64,000 nt of DNA. Origin: Gnetum montanum (taxonomy: Eukaryota > Streptophyta > Gnetopsida > Gnetales > Gnetaceae). The translations under genes were made by a program, and so were the position numbers. Numbering within the stretch: the first letter of the stretch is position 1; each line of letters begins with the position of its first letter. The notes beneath the pieces are model-generated. The model did no database searches and had not been told where the DNA came from. It worked only from the letters and a program-made list of their open reading frames with translations. The stretch lies in assembly GCA_015680685.1 (NCBI GenBank), contig MNCI01005969.1, positions 2,697 through 66,696 of the forward strand, read 5' to 3'. This document shows positions 11,403 to 25,020 of this stretch, piece by piece.

Positions 11403-13640
11403 AAAACAACTTTAGCATATTTTGTAAAATGAGGCCTATTGGAGAGATTGTTTTAAATAAGAAAATTATATAGGTTATAAGGAAATTATTGAACTGAAGC
11501 ATTAAAAAGCCAAGCTTCTTGCTCAAGAAAACAGCACCAAATGATATCCTGACAAGATATGAATTTGAAAGAGAGGAACAAACATGATAACTTAACGGAT
11601 TAATGATATGGCATTGGATGAAATAAACAGCCTTCACACATCAATTAGAAAATTAGCCAATGATAACATGACTTTATCTGGGTTTCTGATGCTTCAGAAT
11701 AGGATAACAGATTGGGTATTCCCTAAAGTATTTCAGGTAAAAAATTGATAAAAGAGACTTCCGATAGCTGCCTTTAGAGGGTAAGGGCAAACTCACTTTG
11801 TCAATCAGCGAGTGCAGCTTTTTATATTGGGATTCCTTCACAGTCTCCTCTGAATACTGAAATATCAAAAGTGTTTTGTATATCTTTTCATCAAGAACAT
11901 GATCCTGGAAATTCGGCAGCCAACAAAAGGTTTATCGTGAAAAGTCCACTTGAGTAAGACATTGTCTCATCAAGGAAAAGAACTAATAGATGTATGAGCT
12001 GAATTTGGCCTAAAATTAAGGCTCACAAATAGTTTTTGAAAATGATTTTGCATAAACAAATTTACAAACCTGGAGTAGGTGATGGTTGTGGAAAAAGGAA
12101 AGAACAGAAACTACCGAAAACCCAAAAACTTGGTCCACAGTGCACGACCATATGGAGGCGCACATCGGAAGCTGTAAACATTTCGTTTCATGCGTCGTAC
12201 TTTCGTTACTAAGATGTTCAGGAGTCCTCCATTCTAGAACGAAGTTGTCGCATCGTGAATGCAGATGGTTTCGTCCGCATTACGTCCTTCAAATATAGTC
12301 TCCACATTTCAACTTGGCAATGACCAGAAACCACAGCCCGCAGGAATGCCGAAACACAGCAATATTATAACAGTATCGTTTTCGCAAAACTTATACAGTT
12401 TTCACAGTATTGTTTCAGAAGCCGGTTCTGAGCTGACGCGGACAGGGCAAGTATACAGTTCGAACGTTTTTAGTTTTCAAGACCATCTTTATTAAGCCCT
12501 TCGCTCGTTTTTTTCAGCTTTCCCTCTTCTGCGCTTGACTATTATTGAACACGCAATTGCACAAAGCGACAAAGTGATTACCGACAAAACCCATAAATGC
12601 AGAAGCAGAAATTATAAAGAAGCCAAGGCAACAGCAACAGCAGCTCTTACAACTGACAAGTGCTGTACCAATGAATATTGAAATGTTTGTGGTCCGCATG
12701 GTATCATGGAAATCGACGTTTTTTTTGTCGTTGTTGCAGGTTTGGCTCAGAAACATCCAAAAGACAAAAAAAATAAAAAAGCAAGGCAGGTTCACTGGTA
12801 TTTTCCAAAAGGAAATTGACATGTTGCACGTCCGTATGCTATGCGTCCATCAGTACAAATATATGGCATGCGTACCAGATACTTCATTCACCCTGTCTAT
12901 TTTATCTTATTTCAAAATAACCATCTCCATTATCTAAAGTACTAACACGAAGAAAAAAGCTTTTACGACTTGCACAGAATCTATCCCCATAAGCTGATCC
13001 TATGAACTGAGTGCAGTAATGTATCAAACTCGTACACTTGTGCTCCTGCGTCAAAGTCGTGCACTCCTATCTGATTACGTGAGAGCACGAGTTTCGACTT
13101 TGATCAATAAAGTAACAATCATTCAGACAAATCTACTACGAACGTTGACGATAGGCACAGTAAATTAAGAAATGAAAAGCAAACAAGGAGGCCGTCAGCT
13201 CTCCAGCGCACGACCAGGAACACTTTGTATTGCAATTGGAGTAAACTTGCTACAAACAAAGCATTTTGTTGGTCGGCAAGTGATCAGTGATTGTACTTGT
13301 ACAGTATTTCCGGTCATTTTTGGCTGACGGATTATCACTATTCACTACTTACCTCGCTTCCATCAATAAATCCTAAAACCCTGGCTAACATTTTAGCGCA
13401 GGAGTATATTATAAATGAATATATCTCTCGTAATGTTTACGCCCTTTAGTATGCATGGTCATATGACTACCAAGAAAACCAATCCTGGCATTGAGAAAGA
13501 TTAAAACTCCGTTGACGATAAGTGGGACAAACGGATTAGTGTTTCTCCGTGGCAGAGCAAACGAATCAATCACGGCCCACAAGTATCTAACTTAGCGGCT
13601 GCTACGGAGGCTTGTGGCACCTTTAATTCAAAGAAATCCT
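11403..13640. other. Mixed stretch with one exon-like segment, otherwise unassigned
   Basis: Contains the exon-like segment listed separately at 11797-11904. On the minus strand about 70 codons are open from about 12285 down to a possible donor at about 12071, and 12,086-12,830 is richer in GC than its surroundings, but no product can be named and no start codon is convincing. The rest shows no repeat or domain I can identify. Confidence 0.4.
11797..11904 (-). CDS. Exon-like segment of unknown protein
   Basis: On the minus strand an acceptor (gaatttccag) is followed by exactly 36 open codons (DHVLDEKIYKTLLIFQYSEE, then TVKESQYKKLHSLIDK) and a good donor (gtgagtttg). Length is a multiple of three, the residue mix is that of a charged helical soluble protein, and there are no stops, unlike the transposon remnants around it. 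I do not recognise the family. It lies on the same strand as, and upstream of, the TLDc exons, with a 3.7-kb LTR element between them, so it might be an earlier exon of that gene; nothing in the sequence proves that. Confidence 0.4.
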
Positions 13641-14049
13641 AGATTTCAAACAAATTTAGCATCCTTTGCTCTTTGCACACCTTTTTTTGAGCTCGCATGA
13701 TGGGGAGGGGGGAGTGTATTTTGCTATGCATCAAAAGAATCTGATTCTGAACATGTTTGGGTCTCAAGAAAGTGGGGACAGGTTCGTAGCCGGGGGACAT
13801 GATAGAGAAAATTTAAATATATTAGTTTTTATTTAAAAATTAAATCTCATATATCATAAAAAACATTGTAGAATATAGAACAAGTACAATGTAAATTCAA
13901 AATATTGTTAATGCTTAAAAATTGCATAGAAGATTGCAATGAAATGTTAAATATTGAGTCTCATGTGTGTTACAAAATTATCTATCTCTTTTTAAATCAC
14001 AAAAGAGTTTCTTGCTAAAGCTTAGAAGTTGTCACATTGTTCAAATTCT

Positions 14050-16620
14050 AATTTTAGCCTATATTTTCTCTTTGCTCTACTCTAAAGAGTAAATTTGTAA
14101 AACCTACTTCATTTTGTTCTATGTCATTAATATCATTTGCGTGGTAATCATCTTCATCAAGGATTGAATCATCAGTATTAAGATTCATTGCTCCAAGAAC
14201 ATTAACTAAGTCAGTAGAATAACTTTCTCTATCATCAACTATTGGAACATCATCATCTTCTAGATTAACATCCCAACGAAGAGTAGGTGATTGCCTATAT
14301 TTTATTTCCTTTCTTTCTTCCAATTTAATCATGCTATGAACAGATACTAATTTTTTAGCTCTTTTTGGAGTTAGACTATTTCTTTTGATCTGATGAATGA
14401 AAGAATATGTTGACCAATTTCTTTCAGCAGCAGAAGAAGATGCAACCTACATAAATGATAAAAACAAGAATAAATTTTCGCATTGTTAAAAAATTCATTT
14501 TATAAATTATTCAAAAATTCATCAATAAACAAACTCATTTGAAGCTTCAAACCTAATAGCTTACTAATCATGGTGTTTAGAGAATGCATAATGATATATA
14601 AAACATCACTATTTCAAGTTTTCAAACATCACATTTCATAAATTAATTAAGGAAATTAATACGTATTAATATTTGTTATATGTTTGATGAAAAACTGATT
14701 GTATTACCTGAGAAAGAAGCTTCACTGCTAAAGTTTGAAGTCTACGAGTATCTCCACCATGCAAACTCCACCATCTAGGTGGATCTTCTTGAGCTATTCC
14801 ATCCATATCAAGTATAGCATCTTCACATTTAAATGCTTTTGTATGTCCTTTAGTAAATTGAAGCTATTCCTTTCTAATTAAGCTAACCTCACAAGGTAAA
14901 TATAACTGTTTAACATATTCTAAAAAACTTGTTCTTACATCAAAATCATCACAAGGCCTTGTTGGATTTTTATCTCTATGTTTTGAAAAATACCACTTAA
15001 TATTTAATGCATATGCAGCCATATACAATGGGGTATTTGTAGCATTCCATCTTTTTAGAATCAATGGAAGTAACTGAGCATTATAAAAATCAAGAGAGCT
15101 ATCCATTTCTATAACCCTTTTTTTAATTTCTGTTAACATATTTTCATAAATTACATAAATTTCTCCTAATGCAGGTGCATCTGTATCAGCATAACAAATG
15201 AAATTAACAATAGGTTGCAGCATGCTAACAATCCTCCTACAATATAACAAATACTTATTTTTAATAAGATATAAAGATGTAAACAATAAAAAATAAAGAA
15301 TTATATTTCAAATAAATTATTTCTTACTTCATTTGTTTCTACCACTCATCTGATAAAATCTTTTCTATAACACTCTTTCCCATAGTTGTGTTGGCTTCCT
15401 CCAAATTCTTCCATTTACTGGTTATAACCATTGTTTGTAATGATTCTTGTATCTCTTGCATTTTCTCTAACATTATGAAATATGAAGCAAATCTGTTTCA
15501 CAAAATTTATAATTAATTTAGCATTAATAAATCAAATTTCTTAAAAACACACAATATAGATTTTTGTATTCTATTACCTTGTTTCTATAAGCTTTTTGAA
15601 AGTCTTATTTTTGCTACATTCCCTAAACAAGGAATTTGAATAATGATGATTGTAAATGAAAATTTGTATGTCTCTTGCATCTATAATAAGCTTTTTCACC
15701 CAATCAATTTTACCAATATCACAAAGTGTATTATTTAGAGAATGAACACAACAAGGAGTCCAAAATATATTTGGATAAATCATTTCTATCATTTTTCCTA
15801 CACGCCTACAAATAGGAACTGAATCTATTATAATTTGAATAATGTTGCTTGAACCAATAGTTGCAATTGTTGTCTGTAATAATTTGGCTTAAAAATTAGC
15901 ATCTTTTATATGATTGGAGCAGTCTGTAGCATTAAGAAAAAATGGTCCAAGTTGACAACTAATTATAATATTAATTAATGGATGTTGACGTATATTAGTC
16001 CATCCATCCATTATAATAGAACAACCACTTTGCTGCCAAAATTGCTTCCATTCCTCCAACTTTTTCATGCCAAGTTCATACCTCTCATCAAGAAGATCAT
16101 TTCGAATTTTATCTTCAATTGGAGGGATATAAGATGGACCTACCATATAAAAATATTAGTTTTACTAATAATTTTAAATAAAAAATGATAATTTAAAATT
16201 TAAAAATATTACCTACTTCAATGGCACAACGAATTGCTTCTTTGAATGAAGGAGTACTTGCAAGTTTGAATGGTAATCCATTTGCATAGAACATTTTTGC
16301 AATATTGATATCATCTTTTATTTTTTTGTTAACTTGAAAACTTATTTCTGTTTGTTTAAGTACTTTTCTTTTGCTAGTTGTACAACATCTTTTGTTTTGT
16401 TCTTACTTTCCTTTGTTCAAATACTTACGGTAATGCTATTTATCACAGTCTTTACTTGAAAGTAGTCATACATAGCTTTTTGAATATCAGGATATGGAAA
16501 TTACATGCAATAACACATGTTCCTATTTTATTTTCTAATGTCTGAAAGAAATGATGATGTATTCGTGTACCACTTGCAGTGAATTTATGGCTACATACAT
16601 AACACTTCCATCTTTTGCTT
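14050..16620 (-). pseudogene. hAT-family transposase (BED finger, DUF659-like, dimerisation domain)
   Basis: Read on the minus strand. A BED-type zinc finger lies near 16610-16510 (WKCYVCSHKFTASGTRIHHH). A DUF659-like region follows, with INIAKMFYANGLPFKLASTP near 16300, an intron, then GPSYIPPIEDKIRNDLLDER and SGCSIIMDGWTNIRQHPLIN near 16140-15970. Next come NIFWTPCCVHSLNNTLCDIG near 15760 and a segment ending in KTFKKLIETR with a donor. The second half holds MDSSLDFYNAQLLPLILKRW near 15100, then WWSLHGGDTRRLQTLAVKLL and AAERNWSTYSFIHQIKRNSL near 14430-14390, which is the hAT dimerisation motif. Several introns with GT/AG borders separate these blocks. There are a few stops (for example near 15885 and 14870), so it is likely dead, but it is better preserved than its neighbours. 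A hAT transposase cuts and pastes with 8-bp target duplications. I could not fix the element's ends. Confidence 0.85.
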
Positions 16621-18860
16621 CTACCTCCTCCACTCTTACAAGTGTCTAATTATGTTACGAATTGTTTTAATAGAGATTTCAAAATAAATATACCTTTTGC
16701 AAATGGTTTCAAAATTTCCACATTACAATCTAAGACATTTTCTTCTTGCGATGCATTTTCCTCCAATAGAGTACTATCTATTTCATTCTCATTGCTATCT
16801 ATGTCTTGAATAGAGCTTATCTTTATGACTCTGTAAATATTAATGGTAAAAATTAGAAAATGAGATATGACTGCTACTTTTCATAAAAGTTAAAATGAAT
16901 TAAAAAAAATTACAAATAGATATACCTACCAATTGCCCAAATTACTATGACTAAGGGTATTTATTTTTTTTTTATGCTAGCAAAGAGCTTTTAGAAAAAT
17001 GTCTTAAGAGCTTTAACACTAAAATGTCATTCAATGCAATAAATCTGGAAATGCAAAACAATAATAGAGTCAGGGGAAAAATTGAAAATACAAAATAGTG
17101 ATAAATTTTAAAATAGCAAGATGAAATTTCAATAAGGAATAGAAAAAAACTGTTGACAAATGTACTTAATAACTGTTGAAACAATAATAGACAAATGTAC
17201 TTAATAACTGTTGAAACAATAATAGACAAATGTACTTAATAACTGTTGAAACAAGGGCGGGATTTCATAAAATATGAAATATGGCATCATGAAGGAATTG
17301 CTTCTTTGAATGAAAGAATAAAGCCCAAGTTGAAGAATAGTGAAAGCAGCTTTAATGCATGCAAAAGGGATTTGACTGATGACTGCAAGTAGGGTTTGGT
17401 CTGTATAATTCTGATTCGGTTCATCAATATTTTTTGCTTTGATCAAAAGAAACAAACCAACCAACTCAGAAAAAAACTATCATAACTACAATTAAACTAG
17501 AAACCAAACATAATGTTGTATTAGAGGCATTAACTAATTAAAGTGAAATGTTTTTTGGAAACTTAATGATAATACAAAACCACTTTAGTAATATTTTTTT
17601 ACTATGTCTTCAAAGAGCGACAAGACATCGATGCACTAAGAACTTAAGCACACTTCAAAAATAAAAACTCAATTATCTAAAACATTAAAAAATGGTCTCG
17701 ATGAGGTAAGCAATTGAACAGAAAGCTATTTCGAAATTGTTAAATGATAAAAAGTATAATAAATATTCAGCTAAGAGAATTTGTTCTCTTTTCGCTAAAA
17801 TCTCCAGTTTGTTTTCTTTAAGCATTTGTCCTAACATTAAACTCTGCAACGTCAAATAATCTTACTGTATTTAAACAAAGTATGAAACAAAAAGGAAAAG
17901 TTCCGAAAAATAACAGGAATTCAACGATCAGAAAAAAATGATTCAACGAGAACCTCCAAATATTTTATCTCCTTGAACAAATTGTAATCAAACATGAAAA
18001 AATTGACAAAATCTTAAAAGAACCTCAAAGAAAAAATGATTGAAACAAACAACTAGTAAGTAAGACAGTTTTTTTATGTACATAAAAAAAGGACTCAGCA
18101 TGTCATGTCAGGAATGCCGCTAGACTAGGTAACTTGGAAGTAGGCTTTGGGAGGTGAAGGGTTGCACAAGCGACCCCAAATAAACAGATGGTTAGGGTAA
18201 GCAAAAGGGCAGCGTAAGCGATCCTTAACAACCATTGGGTAGCTGAAAATCATATGATAGTTGATACACTATATATGCCATAATTTTCCATTGATATGGA
18301 AAGAATCGATATGGACCTTTCTTTTTGGATATTTTTCATAGAAAATCAGACAATAGTTGATAACAACATCTTCACCCAAATTAGACTGGGTAGACGAGAC
18401 CTCCTTCATCAGGAGAAAAGCTCATCTCCTGCTTCGTCACTACTCGCAGATGCGGTGAGGTCTTGAGATAAAAACTGAACATGAAACAAAGAATTTTAGA
18501 GCTGGAAGAGAAAAATCAAAAATACAAGCATTTGGAGAGTCTAGTAGTAGAAGCATCCAATTCCCTACGAATGGCAGAGTAGGAGCATGTGTCAATAAAA
18601 GGTGTTGGACGCACACGTAATTTGCAAGAAAAACAGGTAAGATTGGACACGATTTGCAGATAAAAACAGGTAAGATTTTAATGGACAATGAATGTTATGG
18701 TTGAAAGTTGAAAATCGAGACACCATTGCACGAAAAATTATAATGTACATATCTAATGCAAATTTTACACGCTTTTGTATGCATGCTTGAATCCAACGCG
18801 AACTGTTCGTGAAATTTTCTTGGGAATCGTGAATCTCCGATGCATAGGTATTTTGTCATC
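16621..18860. other. Probable 5' part of the hAT element, then unassigned DNA
   Basis: AT-rich, holding the 3 x 35-bp repeat listed separately. At 18360-18620 the plus strand reads, with stops and a frame change, RRDLLHQEKSSSPASSLLAD and then RILELEEKNQKYKHLESLVV, a short coiled-coil-like remnant of an unidentified protein. Confidence 0.4.
17155..17260. repeat. Three tandem copies of a 35-bp unit
   Basis: The unit gacaaatgtacttaataact plus gttgaaacaataata starts at 17155, 17190 and 17225. The three copies are almost identical, so the expansion is recent compared with the flanking decay. Confidence 0.95.
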
Positions 18861-19260
18861 CTTCACGTCATGCGCCACATGTAGGGGAGCCAAAGAGTCA
18901 TTGCAAGGGAGCCAAATCTGAAAAGTTAAGTAGCCAAAGAGTCATTGCAAGGGAGTCAAATCTTTATTTAATTGACGCCTGTCCCTGACCCCTAGGCTCC
19001 CCATTTATCTCTTCGTATTCCCTTACATGCATGCACCACATGCAAAGGAGCCAAAGAGTCACTGTAGGAAAGTTGAATCTCTATTTGATTGATGTCCCTC
19101 AACCCTGGGCTTCTCATTTGTCTCTTCGTATTTTTCACACACACGCACCACATGCAGGAGAGCTAAAGAGTCATTGTAAGGGAGCCGAATCTCTATTTGA
19201 TTGACACCCCTGACCCCTAAGCTTCATATTCGTCTCTTCGTATTTCCTCATGCATAAGGC
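18861..19260. repeat. Minisatellite at the 5' side of Helitron copy 1 (three units)
   Basis: Three units of about 110-150 bp, each running from ggagccaaagagtca through ctctatttgattga and gacccctaggctccc to cgtctcttcgtatttcctca and a caccacatgcag junction. The same array with six units lies before Helitron copy 2 at 41748-42590, which ties it to the element rather than to the locus. Confidence 0.9.
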
Positions 19261-19545
19261 CCCATGGATAATAATGAATATTTATTATTATAAATGATGG
19301 GTAATAATGAATATTTATTATTATAATAAATGGTAACGGTTATTATTATAGTAATAATGAATATTTTTTATTATAAACGGTGAGTAATGATGAATATTTA
19401 TTATTAGTCCCTCACACATAGGGCCCCCACGTGGGTAATGATGAATATTTATTATTATTATAAATGGTGACAGTAATAGTTATGGTGACGATTACGATCA
19501 CGGTAATAGTTAAGGTGATGACGATTACGATGTGATGTAGTATTT
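19261..19545. repeat. AT-rich array of aatgaatatttattattata motifs
   Basis: Four to five imperfect repeats of taataatgaatatttattat followed by tataaatggtgacgg-like bases, ending in alternating gtgatgacgattacgat. The homologous array precedes copy 2 at 42600-42800. Confidence 0.85.
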
Positions 19546-19618
19546 AAAGATATTGAATTTAGGCATCATGTTATAAGATTAAGAGGTGAAATATTAGAAT
19601 TCATGCATTTTCAGAAAC

Positions 19619-22600
19619 ATGAATCCTACTGCTATTATCCTAATAGAGAAAGCCAAGAACACTCTCTTCAAGATCAGCAACAACAACCATTTGTTGCAAC
19701 AAGTAATGCGATTCATAGAGGTTGTGGCAGTGGGCATGGCCGAGGTAGAGAATGACCACGGATCATAGAAACTAAAAATCCAGAATCGATGATTGTATAG
19801 GAGAGAAGACGATTTCTAAAATGAGAAGCAAAATAATGCAAACAAGAACAACAACTAATTCTATGAAATTCAAAAGTATGTAATTTATGCATTTTTAATA
19901 TTTCAAAAAAAATATTTATTATAGGAAAATTTTTTCATTTTATTTACATACTTACATTGCATATATTTTTTTAGGCTACATCAACTTCAAATCCCCTCTC
20001 ATCACTTAGAAATTCATCCAATGCAATGATCCACATTATTGATACTAATAATGTAAATAATCAAGAAGAAATGCAGGTTGGTGTCTATCCATACTCAAGT
20101 TGGTACATATTTTAATTTAATTTTTAGTTTAAATTTTCAAACATTTTTTATAGGACATTGGAAATGCATCTGTGCGTGTTAATTAAGAAACATTTGTTCC
20201 AAAAATCACACATGAAGAAGAACAACAATTGCAAGAAGATAAAGAACAACTACATTATAGTGAGTGTGAGCATCGAACGAGGCAATGTCGACAAGAGAAA
20301 AATTCATTTCATCGAATAAATGAAGCTACAGATATCACCAGTGCACCAACAATGGAAATGCCTTTTTCAAAACCTATTCAGCCTTTCCCAAAATTGCAAA
20401 AGACAAGTACAAAAATTGTTCAAGCAATATAGAATTTTAATACTACAGTTAGAAATTTTGCAAATCCACATTTTTGTAATGTATGCAACAAAATATTTCT
20501 TGGCATATTATTGGATTCAACCAAAAGTAGAGGACCCACATGCAATAGATGCATTAATGAAAAGAAACATAATATTCTTGATAGTTTTGGTTGTGAAATC
20601 AAATGATTTTCTGTTAAAAATAACATGGATCCTAGTATCCAACCACCTATCCTAGGTTGTTTAACTAAGGTTGAAGAAATGTTAATTACAAAAATCAATC
20701 CCATTTTATAAGTTACACATGCAATTGGTGGACAATTCAAGTATAAAGGTCACATAATTAGCTTTTCTTACAATGTCACATAGATTACTAAAAGACTTCC
20801 TCTTAGAATTAAAGATATTCCTTTCTTGATATTGAGAAGAGTAGATCAAATGGGCACTGAGTATAATTTCATTATCAACAAGAGATAGGTTTACGAAGCT
20901 TTGATTTTTAAGAAGGCAAATGATCCATACTATTAAGATGTCAAGATCGATATACATGCATGAGACGATGTTGCTGATATCGGTGATGTTAACATCTTCT
21001 ATAGCATTCCTTATATTCCATTGTCAAAAAAGGATGGAGAAATGATATTGCAGTTTCAAGGTCCTTTGCTTTTGAAAGATGAAGAAAACATTATTAGTCA
21101 CACATCATCAAGTGCACAACGTCCTTAGTTGCACAACGTCCTAGAATTGTAAGAAAAGAAATTGATTAGATAAGAGCATGGATACATAATCCATCATTGC
21201 GGGATTTAGATGTTGCTCAATGGCCTTCTATGTTTGATTCTCCTATTAATGAGTTTAACATGATGGGGTTGTTTACGATGACATTTCCAAGTCTTTTTCC
21301 TGAAGAAAATGCGATTTTCTTAAGCGAAGAGCTAAAAATGTCAAACTGCATGAATATGCAAAACATCTTATTCACTACAAAGATGGTAGATTTGGATGCC
21401 ACAAGCGATTTAGGTAAATATTAATTCTTCATTTGTTTGTTATTATCACTATTCATAATGTTTTTTATAACATTTAAGCAACGATGTGTAATTTATTTGT
21501 AGGTATTATATCTAGAAGGAGATAGGCAATGAAATACACCATTGTATTTTTTTAAAAAACTATTGTTGATGCACCCATAAGTATTGAATAACTATGAGAC
21601 CAATTGCATAATACTCCATCACATGTTATTGTTGATAATTTAATGCGATATGGTACATCCATTTGTGGTGTACTTTCTTATTGGAGAAAATGTAAAGCAA
21701 AGCTAATTGACATAGTGAATCAGTTCCGAACACCTACTATTTTTTCTTTTACTCTGAGTGTAGCAGATCTCTATTAGTCTGAGTTGCATAATCTAATGGA
21801 AGGAGATCCACCTGAGAACCCATCAAAACTCAAACATTGGAGACAAAGTAATATCATAGAAAATTCGCATATAGTTGTAGAGTTTGTGCATCATTATCAC
21901 ATTGTCTATTTTAAAACAATTTTGATAAATGAGTTCCATGTTGTTGATTATTGAACATGATATGAGTGGTAGCATCGTGGATCTTCACATGTGCATGGTT
22001 TCCTCTGGATACAAGGTGTTCCAAAGGTAGATGAGCTCGATCATAATGATCCTCACATCATGTGTAGGGCAAAGAAATTTTTTGATTCAATTACATGGAA
22101 TCCAAGATTTACAGTTAATGGAAATCCAAATAATGTAAGTTCTCATTTATATTTTCTATTCTTTATACAAAGTTTTTTTGCTGATATTGCTTAGAATATA
22201 GAGATATTAATTTCTCCATTTTTATTTCTTTCAATTTGTCTTCTCACTTAGGCTTTAAGTGTAAATATGTTGTGTCATCCATGTGAGTTGACTGTCCAAC
22301 AACTATAATGTATGGATCTGGAAACTGATTATGTTGATTTGCTTAATGTTGTTCAAAGACATATTGTATGCAAACCCAATGCATACTTACGAAAATATAA
22401 TGGCAAAGAAGTTTGCAGGTGCCACTTTCTAATCAAAATATTGTATCATTACTATTTCTTCATCATTGCATTCATTTTTATTAGCAAGTAAACTTTAATT
22501 TATCATGGGAAACAATATATAGATATTCAACTTTCATATTTTTCAATTCTAGGTATAATGTTCTGTAGTTGTTATCTTTAGAATCAACTTTTCAGAGAGA

Positions 22601-25020
22601 TCTAGAAAATAATAATGAGATTACTTATGTTCCTCGAAGAAACAATTCAAGGCTTAATGTTCAAAACAGAATGATGTTTCAAACATGGAGGGCAAATACA
22701 GATTTAAAGTTAATAATGTCACAATATGTTGTCATAAAATATATCGTGAAATATGTAGCTAAAACACAGAAGAAATCACAATCTTTTCGTGACATGTTGT
22801 TGCAAATTTCTAAATCAAGGGATCCTCATGAAGATGTTTTATCAATCTAAAAAAGGCTCATGATGGATGTTGTTGCAGATAGAGACATTAGTGCTATGGA
22901 GGTCTGTTACTTGTATGAGCTTCCTTTGGTAAACTATAGTCATGTTTTCCGTACACTCAATGTTTCTCGAGAGGTGTAGAAAAAAGTTTAAATTAATTCA
23001 AATGAAACTAATGAAGCTAAAAACTACACAACTCTTATTAATATGTATCAGAAATGTTCACTTTCAATGTAGGGTGTCTCATTGTTGTAGGCTTTTAAAG
23101 AGTTCAATTGCAACATGAACAATAAGTCCAACCCAAATTGGAATCCGCATCACCCAGAGTTAGATGCTATTGTCAAATATTATCCCAACTTTCTCATCCC
23201 ACAAAAGCAAGGAGAATAAAAACGGATTGAATACTGTTGGACTATGTTGTTTTTACGTTATTTATTTAGAAATGTGAAGTGAGATCTTAGTTCTAATGAT
23301 GAGGAAATTGAAATGAAGTGGTTGTCCATTCAACTTCTATATGTAGTATCAGAGATTAATACTAAAGAAGAATTCCAGCAAGCTTTGGAGGAAGAAAGAC
23401 AATTTGTAGATGTAACTCCCCAGGTGCAAGATCATGAGGAATATGGTTTTGAAATCCTCAACTATCATCTCTTATCAACAGGCTATTTTCAGAGAATAGA
23501 AGTAGAGATGCTTAGGTTACAGGATGTTAATAAAATGCATAACTGGATGTTACAGTATCTGGGAGAGGATGTTGCAAAATTTGGAACAAGTTTTATTGCT
23601 AGTAATAAATCATCTTCGTCCATAATTATTATTGATTGTGACTATATTGCCTACGATTCTAATAAGCTAGGTGTAAAGTAAAAGAAATGCTATAATAAAA
23701 TTGTAAGCCACATAATGTTTTCACAGTTAATAGATGAAGTTGTTTTCCCTTTAAGAATGATTGTTCAAGGAATAACTGGTATGGGAAAGTCATTTCTCAT
23801 AGGCGTGCTTCGTAATGCTTTCATGAAATATTGCAATAAAAAACATAATGCTTTACTTGTAATGGCATCCACAAGAGCTGCAACATTTAACATTAACCCA
23901 ACAACCATTCATTTCAGTTTGAACATTGAAATAGGTGCCTACAAAGAACTCTCTTCCTCTACAAAGATAAGTATACAGCATCGACTATCACAGATAAGAT
24001 ATATAATAATTGATGAAATGAGTTATGTGGGAGGAATATTATTATAAAGCATTAATAAACAACTAAGAAAATTTTTTCCAGAACATCACAATGAAGTTTT
24101 TGGAAGAAGATTAATTATATTGATAAGTGATTTGGGTTAGCTTCCTCCTATGTTTGATGTTGTGCCTTATGCATCTAAGAATCCATATATTATAGGGGTT
24201 TGGCAATCATTTGATACATTTGTTGTTTTAGATGCAATTTTTCGTTAATCTAAAAATGACCCTCAACAACAAAGATTTAGGGAAGTATTGATGCATATCA
24301 AAGAAGGAAAAATCCATGATGAAGATTATAATTTCTTGGCTACTTGAATGAATCTTCCATCCACTTTGAGTGGATTAGATGATTTTGAATAATCAATGCA
24401 CCTATATGATACAAAGGATAAAGGCCAATAACACAATAAGAAGATGTTGCAAACAATGTAGAGACCTGTTGCATTGTGTGTAGCAGATAGAGATCCCCAT
24501 GGATTCAAAATCTCAAATGATGCAGTGATGATATAAAGCGATCTCTGCTTATATGTGAAGGTGAAAGGGTAATGTTTACAATTAACCTTTGGCCTGAAGC
24601 AAGATTGGTGAATGGTGCACTTGGCATGATTCACAGTATTATGTATTCTCAAGGCAAACATTTGCATTACCATCGTATGTTGTTGTTGATTTTGACTCTT
24701 ACATCGGATATGCTTTGATAATGGTAATCCTCATCATGTGCCAATTATACTTGTGGTTTGAGAAGCATCTCATTAGTTATTGTTATAGTTGGCATGGGCC
24801 ATGACTATTCATAAATCTCAATGAATGACACTAGATAAGGCTACTATTAACATTGGTTTAAGAGAAGTTATGGGTCTAACGTTTGTTACATTACTAGAGT
24901 CAAGACCATTGATTCTTTGAAGATTCATCCTCCTTTCTGTGTAGAAAGATACAAAAAGATTTCAGATGTTAAACATCTTCAAAGTAGAATTGCATAGGAA
25001 GTTCGTTTTGCTCAATTGGA
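19619..25020 (+). pseudogene. Helitron Rep-helicase gene, copy 1
   Basis: Collinear with copy 2 (42886-48300) at an offset of about 23,280 bp. In order: an N-terminal region starting at 19619 (with a one-base frame change against copy 2), a cysteine-rich segment near 20480-20600 (CNVC-like and CNRC-like pairs), DMGTEYNFI-type conserved block near 20850, the Rep motif HVHGFLWIQGVPKVDEL near 21990-22040, the Rep tyrosine motif KYIVKYVAK near 22735-22765, and a PIF1-type helicase with Walker A GITGMGKSFLI near 23770, Walker B IIIDEMSYVGG near 24010 and the RVKTIDSL end near 24900. Introns match those of copy 2. A Rep-helicase nicks and unwinds DNA for rolling-circle transposition. Many stops stand where copy 2 has Gln, Arg or Trp codons, so it is dead. 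Confidence 0.9.

Noticed and set aside
12514-12822. Minus-strand open frame with a CKSCCCCC stretch, like a membrane-anchored N-terminus
   Set aside because: No upstream or downstream exon fits it, the hydrophobic content follows from T-rich DNA, and it matches no family I know.
18861-19260. Possible CRISPR-like array
   Set aside because: Units are too long and vary throughout, with no constant short repeat and variable spacer pattern; it is a plant minisatellite tied to the Helitron.
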